Source: Sympetrum striolatum
Taxonomy: Eukaryota; Arthropoda; Insecta; Odonata; Libellulidae
Direction of reading: 5' to 3'
DNA: 64,000 nt
NCBI GenBank assembly: GCA_947579665.1
Contig: OX388348.1
Coordinates: 1,798,001-1,862,000, forward strand
Translations under genes and position numbers: made by a program
In this document: in pieces, positions 47,614 through 56,749 of the stretch
Position numbering within the stretch: position 1 is the stretch's first letter
How the letters are laid out: each line of letters opens with the position of its first letter
The notes under the pieces: generated by a model
Told to the model about the DNA's origin: nothing
What the model saw: only the letters and a program-made list of their open reading frames with translations
The model's database searches: none

Positions 47614-49371
47614 ATGCATTGCGACGAAGAAGATTTTAGAATTTTAAGCATCGATAATTTTAACAGAATTTTAGCTAATTTATTTAGGAATTTTAGACCT
47701 AACGACACCAAGGACCCAAAAGCGTTTTGGTCGTACGTTCGTGAGGTCCAAGGTAAAGAGCAAACTGTTGGTTCATTAAAGGATACTTGCAGTAATATAG
47801 TAAACGATGCTAAAGGCAAAGCTAATATCTTGAATGATTTTTTTCGAAGCGTTTTCACGTCTGACGATACATCAAATACTCTCCCGAATGTTGATAAACC
47901 TGAATCAATGTCGAAAATCACCTTCAGAGAAGACGGCATCATTAAACTATTGCAACAGATTAAACCGAATAAAGCTCCGGGTCCTGAAGACATACCGGCT
48001 CGAGTGTTCAAGGAAGTTGCGGAGAGCGTAGCACCTTTTCTTAAAGTTATATTTGACAAGAGTATGAGCGAAGGAAAGGTTCCGAAAGATTGGAAAATTG
48101 CGAATGTCACGCCAATATTTAAAAGTGGCTCTAAGGACGATCCAGCTAATTACAGGCCTATATCTTTAACATCACTGAGCGGTAAAATTATGGAACATAT
48201 AATAGCTAGCTCTTTAATGGGTTTTCTTGAAACGTCCAATTTCATAATTAGGAATCAACACGGTTTTCGTAAGACTCGTTCTTGCGAGTCTCAGCTGGCT
48301 TTATTAGTACACGATGTTCTCAACTCTGCTGAAAAACATAAGCAAGTCGATGCGATATTTTTAGATTTTCGGAAGGCTTTCGATAAGGTACCTCATCATA
48401 AATTGCTGTACAAATTAGAAGTTGCGGGTATCAATGCACAAGTTATTAACTGGATAAAAGACTTTCTCACCGATAGAGAGCAACGAGTAGTACTCGATGG
48501 AATTAGTTCCAACTTGGTTAAGGTGACTTCGGGCGTCCCTCAGGGCAGTGTAATTGGACCGTTGTTATTTTTAGTATACATCAACGACCTCAGCAATCAC
48601 ATTGAAAGCAATGTTAGGATATTCGCAGACGATACAGTCATTTACAGGGAAATAGTTAGTTCAGAGGATAGATTAGCCCTTTCGAACGACTTAGATAGAA
48701 TTATGAATTGGTGCGATGATTGGCAATTAGAGCTTAATGTAGAAAAGTGTTCGGTAGTTAACTTCTTCGAAAGTAAATCTATAATAAATGATTATTCTTA
48801 TAGTCTCCGAGGGATAAACCTATTGTCAGTAGAATCGGTAAAGTATCTTGGAGTAACTCTCACGAATAATCTATCATGGAGTGCCCACATCCGAAATATA
48901 TGTGGAAAAGCACTTAAGAAACTCGGCTTCGTTAAAAGAATAGTCGGTAGGAGCGAAGAAAAGGTTCGCGAGCGATGCTACTTAGCGTTAGTTAGGCCTC
49001 ACCTTGAGTATGCATGTAGTGTATGGGACCCCGCCGAGAAATGTCATATTCGGGATTTAGAAAAAGTACAACGAAAGGCGATACGATTTGTAAAGAATTG
49101 CTACGATAAAACAGCGAGTGTCACTCAGATGTTACAGGACGCGGGATGGGAATCATTAGAAGATAGAAGAAAAATTCAAAGGATAAATTTATTAAATAAG
49201 TTCAGAGAAATTACGTTTTCAGATGATGTAACCGATATAATGCGACCCCCCTGTTATATGGGCCGTACTGATACTGCCCGAAAGATTAGGGAAATAGATG
49301 CTAAAACGAATCGTTTCAAAAATTCATTTTTTCCGCGAAGTATACGCGAAAGCAACCGTTTAGGAAAATAG
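47614..49371 (+). CDS. CR1-like non-LTR retrotransposon, reverse transcriptase (5' truncated)
   Basis: This is a 585-codon frame without a stop. It polymerises DNA on nicked target DNA for its own copying. From residue 119 there is NKAPGPEDIPARVFKEVA, then YRPISLTSLSGKIMEHII, QHGFRKTRSCESQL, the first catalytic Asp at about 251 (FLDFRKAFDKVPHH), SGVPQGSVIGPLLF at about 305, and FADD (Asp 339-340). The C-terminal LALVRPHLEYACSVWDP and the ending FFPRSIRESNRLGK are typical. The endonuclease that should precede it is absent, so the copy is 5' truncated and the first Met is not the true start. The clean frame in the midst of a decayed Jockey element says it is much younger. Decayed relatives lie at 43252 and 56750-59300. 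Confidence 0.9.
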   Translation: MHCDEEDFRILSIDNFNRILANLFRNFRPNDTKDPKAFWSYVREVQGKEQTVGSLKDTCSNIVNDAKGKANILNDFFRSVFTSDDTSNTLPNVDKPESMSKITFREDGIIKLLQQIKPNKAPGPEDIPARVFKEVAESVAPFLKVIFDKSMSEGKVPKDWKIANVTPIFKSGSKDDPANYRPISLTSLSGKIMEHIIASSLMGFLETSNFIIRNQHGFRKTRSCESQLALLVHDVLNSAEKHKQVDAIFLDFRKAFDKVPHHKLLYKLEVAGINAQVINWIKDFLTDREQRVVLDGISSNLVKVTSGVPQGSVIGPLLFLVYINDLSNHIESNVRIFADDTVIYREIVSSEDRLALSNDLDRIMNWCDDWQLELNVEKCSVVNFFESKSIINDYSYSLRGINLLSVESVKYLGVTLTNNLSWSAHIRNICGKALKKLGFVKRIVGRSEEKVRERCYLALVRPHLEYACSVWDPAEKCHIRDLEKVQRKAIRFVKNCYDKTASVTQMLQDAGWESLEDRRKIQRINLLNKFREITFSDDVTDIMRPPCYMGRTDTARKIREIDAKTNRFKNSFFPRSIRESNRLGK

Positions 49372-49450
49372 AGTCAAGGTGCTTGCACCCCCTGCCACAC
49401 GCCGAAAGGCGGCTTGCAGGGTTCTTACATAGACATAGACAAAGATACTA
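49372..49450 (+). other. CR1-like LINE 3' UTR hairpin and tail
   Basis: CCCTGC (49390-49395) pairs with GCAGGG (49416-49421), and inside them CGCC-GAAA-GGCG closes on a GNRA tetraloop. ACATAGACATAGACAAAG follows as a short-period tail. Such 3' structures are recognised by the element's own reverse transcriptase in related families; here that role is inferred. Confidence 0.75.
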
Positions 49451-49454
49451 AAGA

Positions 49455-50620
49455 TATCGATCTGACTGTCGAGCGTTTCTCCGATAAAGTATATTCCGAG
49501 TTCATTCAGGGCTCGCGGGCGGAGAAAAGACTCCCTTTTCAAATAGTAAACCTAATCAGGAAAGGGTTAAAGGTACATTGCATATAAGGGCGTGCACCCA
49601 GGAAAAAACCCTTGCGCACAAAGTTCCCTAAACGGCTTGTTAAAATGTTCTGGCCGGGTAGCCTAGATGGTTAAGGCAGCCTCCCGGATAGAGGAAGATC
49701 CCAGGTTCGATTCCTGGCCCTGTCAGACTTTTTCAAGTCCGTTTTTCCTTGGGATTTTTTAAACCTAATCAAAGAAAGAAATCGAACCAGAAAGATTTAC
49801 CAAAAATTTAAAGCTCCACAGGAGTGGGCCAAATACAGAGAGCTCAGAAAAAGAGAAATCAGGAAGATCAAAAATGATAGAATCGAAAACTATTTAGACG
49901 TCGAAATTACCAAGCCGATGTGGGCTCTCCACATCGCTTGGAAATCGCTTAAGGCTTTAATTTAAATAAACAAACGGTCGCCTGCCTCCTGGATTTCCAG
50001 TCTGCTTTCGACAAAATGTGGGCATTATTTTTAAATCAATTGTTTTAGAATTGCCGACTAATATTATTAAATTAATATCTTCTTTTTTAACCAATAGGAT
50101 GTTTTGTATTAAAATTAATCAATCTTACTCAAGACTGGATACCAAGGAGGCGGGCGTCCCGCAAGGTTCTATTCTGTCCCTCACCCTTCTTAATTTATTC
50201 ACTGCCGATATCCCTCTCAGCCCGAGCACGAGCATGTAACCTTATGCAGACTATAGCACAATCACTGCGCAATCTAATAACCCCAGCCTCGCAAATGCCA
50301 TTCTTCAAACGCACTTGGATTGGGTTTTCGACTGTGCCTCCAAGTGGAGACTGAAGTCAATCCGTCCAAGTGTGCGAGAATGGTATTTGCGAGGAGGGAG
50401 AGAACTCGAGACTGCTCGTACAATTTTGACCAACTCCATGAAATTTTGCAACGTCGAGCAAATTTCTCCCATTTAAAATATATAGGCCTATGCATTTTAA
50501 ATGGGGAGAATCTGTGCCTTCATGATGGTGAACGGACTATTGAGAACGACCGAAACACTCTTTTCCTTGCATGGTCAAGGTTAATCGAAATCCTCGCTTT
50601 CCCCGAATAATATCCGAGAA
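49455..50620 (+). pseudogene. Jockey-type LINE: linker and reverse transcriptase, decayed
   Basis: The frame resumes after the CR1-like insertion with DIDLTVERFSDKVYSEFIQG and AEKRLPFQIVNLI. It is broken by a SINE (49567-49760) and continues KERNRTRKIYQKFKAPQEW. Reverse transcriptase motifs follow: LLDFQSAFDKMW near 49990, AGVPQGSILSLTLLNLFTAD near 50145-50205, and a YAD-type box near 50243 (PYADYSTI, where a second Asp is usual). Frame changes and an in-frame stop before the box show it is dead. Confidence 0.75.
49567..49763 (+). mobile_element. tRNA-headed SINE inserted in Jockey LINE
   Basis: A tRNA-like head at 49652-49726 has A box TAGCCTAGATGG and B box AGGTTCGATTCC. D-stem GCC/GGC, an anticodon arm CCTC/GAGG with loop CCGGATA, and T-stem CCAGG/CCTGG can be drawn. 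By loop position the anticodon is GGA. The acceptor stem is imperfect. It is preceded by about 85 bases that also occur in the 45.1 kb copy and followed by a T-rich body. AAACCTAATCA is duplicated on the two sides (49548 and 49761), a likely target duplication that splits the Jockey codons for NLI|KERN. Confidence 0.75.
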
Positions 50621-50624
50621 GCCT

Positions 50625-51510
50625 CGTGCTGGATCGAGTTACCTCACCGAGGAGAAGGTTCTGGAGTTAAATGTGAGCTTCGCAGTTACCCTGTTCGATA
50701 TGAAGTTCGCGCATGCAGTTGAGGGGAAACCTTGCGGAGCGCTGTTATGCTCTTTCGCCCATTACGCAGATGGCGGTTTTTTTTTCCGGAGCGGAATATT
50801 TACCGCCGCCGCATATCCCAGAGTGGCGCGAAGAAGCAAATGGGTGGTAAGGCGGAATAAAAAATCGCGCGGAAAATTTTTCCCGTCCACTGCATTTGCA
50901 CCGCCGTCCTCAACTTTTGGCTTCTGGTTGTGGAGAGCGAATAGCCGAGGCGCTTGCACTCTGTGCCACTCACTCACGCGGCGCGGCGACAACTTTCTGC
51001 TACTCTTGGACAGGAGGCAATAATTTTTGCTCTACCCTCATCAGAAGAAAAAGGAGAAGACGATATATCATTTTTCCTATCTGGATTTACCTTGCAGGAT
51101 ATTTCTATCTTTAATGTTCAAGAATCCTTCCTGAAGCGTAATTCTCGTTAATATTTTTCATCAATCCCCAATATTCCAATCATTTGCTGAGATATCTATT
51201 ACAGATACAAGTCATAGTCGTGTCACGTTTGGCACCGCATACCAACGCTTGCCAATTCCTTGAATAAGAACTCACGGTTATTATCCCGAAATCTTTGATG
51301 CAATGATTTATCTTAAATAGTTTCAAATACGTACGAGTACTACAAAAATATAATATTCTTGAGAATACAAACGTTCCTTTAGGAAACATTAATTAAATTA
51401 ATATATTTTCCCGACCTTTTCGTTGGAAAACTTCTTTCCTTTCTGCCATTGCGGCTGAAAAAAAACAAAAAATCAAAACACTCGCTCAAATGCAAACCAC
51501 CCGCATGAAC
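50625..51510. other. GC-richer stretch without a recognised gene
   Basis: Between 50640 and 51060 base composition is clearly richer in G and C (CG dinucleotides are frequent). Overlapping frames on both strands show no known domain. It may be part of a CpG-rich promoter region or old LINE sequence. Confidence 0.35.
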
Positions 51511-51720
51511 GTTATGCGATTTTCGTGGAGAAGTTTGGCAGAGCTGCAGCGCTTCGTGAAGTGCGCGGAATTGGAGAGCGACTGAGTCCTTCCCCTCCCC
51601 CCTCCCTCTTGCCTATTTTATTCTGATTGGCCAGAAAAGGGAAAGGGGAGTTTAAGCAAGCCTGTGATTCGTCGAGGAGGTCCTCAGGTGAGGCCTTTGT
51701 CAGTTGTGGTTCGAAGGTGG
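51510..51720 (+). promoter_or_regulatory. Possible host promoter and first exon
   Basis: A CCCCTCCCCCCTCCC run and an inverted CCAAT box (CTGATTGGCC) at 51630-51640 are followed by a TCAGTT initiator-like hexamer at 51700-51705. A donor-like CCTCAG|GTGAGG sits at about 51681-51692. Local base composition is GC-rich against AT-rich surroundings. Together these resemble a housekeeping-type promoter. No transcript evidence is available and the signals are short. Confidence 0.3.
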
Positions 51721-53060
51721 TAGGAGTGGCAGCTCGCAGAACATTTTCTTCGTTCTTATTATTAATAACTGTAAATTGAGTTTATTTCATCGATGTTAAT
51801 TTTGCACGCGAGGATTCTAATTCAACGCAAATGGGTAGAGAAATTCTTTGGTTAGACAGGTCAAATCGACTTGATACGATAACCTGCAAGAGAAAGACTA
51901 GCAACCTGTGAAAGGCTTTCGTAAATGAGTGATTTGCATCTTAAGTGTCAATATACTAGCGATAAAACTACTCCAAATGTCCATCAAGGGATAGTGCAAG
52001 CCTGGATTATACAAGTGATTTTGGAAAAGTGTGGCAAAAGGATGTGGCAACCAAAGTTTCTTAGATTTGCCGCGCTTCTCTTCTCTCAAAACACTCTTGT
52101 CATGCGACGGTAAGTTGAAACTTATTTCACTTTTCAGATTCAGATAGTGTAGCGTTGATCTTTCGATATTTCATCGTATGTTCTGTGTATTTAGAAATAT
52201 AACCTTAGATTATCACTGGCGGGATGTGGGCTCTAGCATTTAGCGCATGTCTGTATATTGTCTATTGCCTTTTCACAAGATGTGAGGTGTGGTCAGACTC
52301 ATTTTACGCACTTTGTTCTCTGATGGCGGAAATTGTTTTAATATTAGTTGTATCTGTGTGTTTGTAAGCTTTTGATGAATCTTCTACCTATCTATCCGAT
52401 TATCTTCTTCGTTTTTTGAATTGTATCACTGACAAAATATCACTTCTTTTGCAATTGCAATTGATACAAAATAGGCGAATCTTTGATGGAACATCACGTA
52501 CAACTTGAAATTACCGTTTCAAATTTAATTTCCAACTGATCAATGTTATAAACAATTTTTCGGTTCATGCAAATTTTTAATCTTAGGTAATTGACGAGAC
52601 TTATAATCAACATTAATTCTTTCGTAGCGCTATATGATGAATTATATATATTGATATGTGAAGTCATTTTTCTTATCTCATGCGTTGTTCTGCGTTGAGA
52701 GGCCGTTACTAATTTTAATTCTTGTCCGCCAAATTTTAAGATTGGTCGTGCGTGTGTCCTACTATTTAACTTTATTGTAAATCTTATTTATTGCAATCGC
52801 CTCCTCTAGAGAAATTGAGTACCTGTTTATAATTTATGCATATGGAAACGGAATTTCCAGTTCCTGAGATAGGCCGATGACTTCGCGTAACTTTAAAATG
52901 CCCCCTTTATCTTAAAACCTGATTTTTACTTGGAAATGAAATTGAGCGTATTTTTTCCTCCTGATTTCACTATTTGCAGTTTTCCTTCTCATCAATTTTC
53001 TGTGCTCTTCCAATCATCGTAACTTCAGGCAATTAATCATTTGTTTTTTCATACTTACAG

Positions 53061-53112
53061 GAAGCTGGAGTCGGGATGTCATCCTTCGCTGGAATTTCCG
53101 ATGGAGTGCGAG
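53061..53112 (+). CDS. Possible host exon with a start codon
   Basis: A good acceptor (TTTTTTCATACTTACAG) leads to 52 bp ending CGAG|GTAAGT, a strong donor. Inside, GTCGGGATGTC holds an ATG at 53076. It opens MSSFAGISDGVR and leaves one base to the next exon. With the promoter-like region 1.4 kb upstream this could be exon 2 of a host gene. The next exon is not visible in the window and I do not recognise the peptide. Confidence 0.4.
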
Positions 53113-53306
53113 GTAAGTGCTTGGATTTTACTTTCTTTGTGCCCGAAACAATCGAGTAGAACGCGATTGTCGAAGTAATCCTTAGGGCAGGCATGTTCAC
53201 GGTGGCTGTGGCGCCGCGGAAAATCACGGGACTCGGCCTGTGGCAATCCGCCTCCTCTCCTGCGGGAGTGAGAGAGAAAAATTTACTTCTCTTTCGCGAT
53301 AGACTG

Positions 53307-54620
53307 CTGTCCATGCAAAACGTCTAGATACTCGAGTTTGAAGTGTTGTACAGTGGTACCTTGGTTAACGACGCTAATCCGTTCCAGGATAATCGTCGTT
53401 AACCAAAACCGTCGTTATCCAAGGCGCGATTTTCCACAGGTATAATAATGGTAATGGATTACCGTATTTCCTGGCGTCGAGGACGCACCCCAGTTATTAT
53501 TAAGCAAAACATATAATATTTACCGATTTAACTCCGGTGAGACAACATGTGCCTATGTGAATTAGCTATAATTTAGCATTGAACTATATTAATATTCTCC
53601 GCTAGCTGCTTTTCAGTATGTTTTTATGATGTAACATCGTACCGTAAACCAAATATTAGTTTATAATATAGTGATTATAAATAGACGTGCTGAAACAAGT
53701 GAAACTCCGGAAAGACCAATCGACGAGGCGTCGTAAGCCAAATCCTACGTCGTTTCCCAAGGTATTTTTTTGGTTACAGCAACTCATCGTTAACCAAGTC
53801 CGTCGTTAACTAAGGCCGTCGTTAACCAAGGTACCACTGTATCTCAGTAACATATTCATCGATTGTAATGTAATAAACTGAAAATGAAAGAAAATTTATT
53901 TCTTCATATAGTGAGCACCATGCGAATCTCGGATTCAGATAAACGGGCTCTGCACATCGTGAATACCTTTGAAGTACATTTCCATTAAGGCACACAGAGC
54001 TATCTGTCCACACATCCGCTATCTGTCGCGGCGATCGGCTATCTCGGCCCACGGCGAGCAGTCATATCATCATCATTCAAATGTGACACGACAACTTTGC
54101 GTGGAAGCTCTTGGTTCAGAAACTGCCGACCTTTGGGCAAAGTGTATATATCATGTAAAAAAATTAGTAGACAATTATTGGGAAAAAGATAACCTGGTGG
54201 ACGAAGAGGCAACCGCGCGCGCTTTTTCCACCACTTTCCCTCCAATTTCTCGGTGAGATAGGTGGGTTGAGGGCCCCACAAAACAAGGATAAAATACTTC
54301 TACATGGACAATGGTAGAAATTTTCTTTATAAAAGTTATCAAATTCGTCAACAGTGCGTGTATGCGGTGACTACGGCACTTTAAAATTTCTCGTAGGTTG
54401 TTAAATAACGAAAATCGCCGAGTTTTCTTTATCAACAATTTTTGGATAGTAAATAAATAGTGCCAAGATTCTGCTTCAGCATATACATTTAAAAAGATTG
54501 AACATTCATCTTATGTAGTCTCATGTTGATAACTTGAGAAGTTTTTGAAAAATTAGCATTCAAAGTTGAGCTACCGTTTTCTGAGCGCCAAAAACCGTGC
54601 TTCGTGCGTTTGCCACGGCA
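53307..54620. mobile_element. Second, rearranged copy of the CTGTCCATGC MITE
   Basis: The left end CTGTCCATGCAAAACGTC, TCTAGATACTCGAGTTTG is present to 53350. It is interrupted by the MITE at 53351-53839 and resumes at TCTCAGTAAC (53842) up to about 53925. After about 300 bp of other sequence, the interior (about 54245-54610) matches 41880-42240 in inverted orientation, including GAGCGCCAAAAACCGTG. The right end is missing, so this copy is chimeric. Confidence 0.65.
53351..53839. mobile_element. Tc/mariner-type MITE nested in another MITE
   Basis: CAGTGGTACCTTGGTTAACG and its exact inverse at the right enclose 489 bp, with TA on both sides (53349-53350 and 53840-53841). GTCGTTAACCAAGG-type phrases recur at both ends. 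It is inserted in the older CTGTCCATGC element, after the first 44 bp. Confidence 0.88.
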
Positions 54621-54624
54621 ATGA

Positions 54625-55075
54625 GTGGATTTTCTTTGAACATTAGCCTGCCTTAGGGGAGCCTGTATTACATAAGATCGTTAAGCCCTTCATAGAATCT
54701 TAAAGAGCATGCCGGTGATAGGGCTTTCCCATGGCCAATTACCTGTAGTTTAAATTTGAAACATTTATTAATTTAACAAACTTAATCTCCTCAGAACGTA
54801 TGTAGGCCTATCCTTTAGTGTTAAAAATCATTTTTATTTAGATTCCGAGATTTGGATGCCTCATTTTCTCTGATAATGTTCGTGAATTAATTGTATTACT
54901 TATAAACTAATGAAATGAGCTTAGGGGTGCCAATACTAATCTGAATTTCCTAATTAGCGAAGGACGTTATGTTAATTAAACTGATTCCTACTTTTTAGAT
55001 GTTTTCTTTTGGTTCGATGTAAAGTGGAATGTGCATGATGCTCGTTTTGGTACTAATGATGATGGTTTTGACGAT
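54625..55075. other. Stretch with nothing assigned
   Basis: I see no coding frame, element end or structured RNA. Confidence 0.4.
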
Positions 55076-55079
55076 CGAA

Positions 55080-55400
55080 ATGATGTATTGCGTATTGTGG
55101 TAATTTTTAATATTTTTTCAGTGCTTGAGTATTTCTTTAGACGGAAAATATCAATGTCGTGTGCAGTTAGAATGTTGTGTAATTCACCTTCTTTCCGATG
55201 AAGGCTGTTGCAATTCCAGAATTTGCAGTGGTTTATTGTGTGCGGTGATTGATGGATTGGTGTCTGTCATTACTGGCGTCTGCCAGTAGGGCGTAATGCA
55301 TTCTTTGGTTCGGTGGCCGACTCGCTGGTCGGGGGATCGTTGCTCTTCTTGAAGTGGCAGATGTTTGTGAATAGAGATATTGGTCGTATCCAAACTAGAA
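55080..55400 (-). pseudogene. LINE endonuclease start, remnant
   Basis: On the minus strand the order PVMTDTNPSITAHNKPLQIL, then after a frame change RKEGELHNILTAHDIDIF, resembles the beginning of a Jockey-like ORF2 endonuclease (LQILQWNC... ELHNIL). Nothing downstream of it is preserved. Confidence 0.5.
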
Positions 55401-55404
55401 ATCC

Positions 55405-56080
55405 AAACAAAACTTACGATAAGTTTCCAATAGTTCGGTTATGTAAACTACTATCTTGGAAAGATTAATAAGTTGGCCATTAAAGTGTTAAACTCCTCTA
55501 GTTTTCAACGCATTTAGGTTTTGAAAGAACTGACATATTTGTAGTAAGTAATGGGCTTGAATATACTAGCCCCTGTAAGTAAGGCATTTTTTCGTTTCTT
55601 TGGACCCACCCCATTGGAAAATCCATGCTGCGATACTGTATTGTAGTAATGTTGTTGATTGTTCCGAGCGTTTTGAAGGAAGTTCGGCGCGCGTGCTGCC
55701 CTCCGAAAGCAGCCGAATTTCTGCCGAGACCGGAGGGAGGAGGGGCGTTTAATGCTATATTGGCAAATTTTTAAAAATCAGATGATCATGTAATATCACC
55801 GAAGCAAAGCGTAGTTTAAGGAAGGCTGTCCAGATTGCCTTGTCGGCGGATCAAAGTTCGCTAGGCAAGAGCCCTCTGCAATTGAATGTCTCCCATTACA
55901 TATGTAAACGCATGCTAATCTCATAAATGCCGAATTCCCATCCCGACTGATCCTCCAAGTGGCCCGGGTTTGGTATAGAAGATTTTATTATTTTAAAAGC
56001 TCCCGTGTACAAATGAATAAAACATGTGAACTAAACTCGTTTCTGATGGGCGTCCTGGCGCGAACGCGATCTCCCACGCG
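55405..56080. other. Stretch with nothing assigned
   Basis: Short GC-rich patches occur near 55660-55745, but I see no conserved frame. Confidence 0.4.
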
Positions 56081-56087
56081 GAATATA

Positions 56088-56545
56088 CAGCCGAACTTCG
56101 GTAACTGGAATACTTCGATAATTCGGAGAAAACGTCCTGCCCTTGAAAAACCTCGATTAGTCGAAGAACAAACAGAACATTACTCAATTTTTTTCCTGAC
56201 GACGTTTTGGGCATAAAAACCCTTATATGTCGAATTTTCGGTAGGACGACCTCTATAATTCGAATTTGTCAAGAACCCTCCGCCGCCAAAGTTTGTACAG
56301 TGATTCATTCCGTATTCTGAGAGATGTACAACTTTTAATTGTTATGAAAATTTGAATTTACCCAAAGAAAAAGGTTACGTCATTTAGTATGTTCCTAATA
56401 CCAGCTGTCTCTTTTATTTCCCCAGATTTATTACCTCACTTTTATGTAAGTACTCCAAAAAATTCTTAATAAGTCACTAGATTTTGTTGGGTAGTCTTAA
56501 CTTTTTAGCCCGTCCCTTGAGATTCGAGTTATCGAGGTTCGACTG
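56088..56545. mobile_element. pogo/Tigger-type MITE
   Basis: CAGCCGAACTTCGG at the left and, inverted, CAGTCGAACCTCGATAAC at the right, with TA on both sides, define 458 bp. The interior shows CTTGAAAAACCTCG and CAAGGGACGGG subterminal phrases and no transposase. Confidence 0.75.
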
Positions 56546-56749
56546 TATAGTTTTTTTCTTTGTTGCGCCTTATTTCTTTCTTTTTATAAATTACGGAACG
56601 TTAGTCGTAATATCCCATCGTGAGGCATACAAGTTTCTCCTGGAATTTTTAATTCCTTATACTCCTCGCGTTCGATCTTTTTTTTCCGAAAACGACTTCA
56701 AATGGAGGCAATCCTGTGCTCTCGTTCGTTACCGCGTTAAAGCACTGGT

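Noticed and set aside
49652..49726. Functional tRNA gene with anticodon GGA
   Set aside because: The acceptor stem does not pair, the sequence recurs as a SINE at 45 kb, and it continues into a conserved T-rich body.
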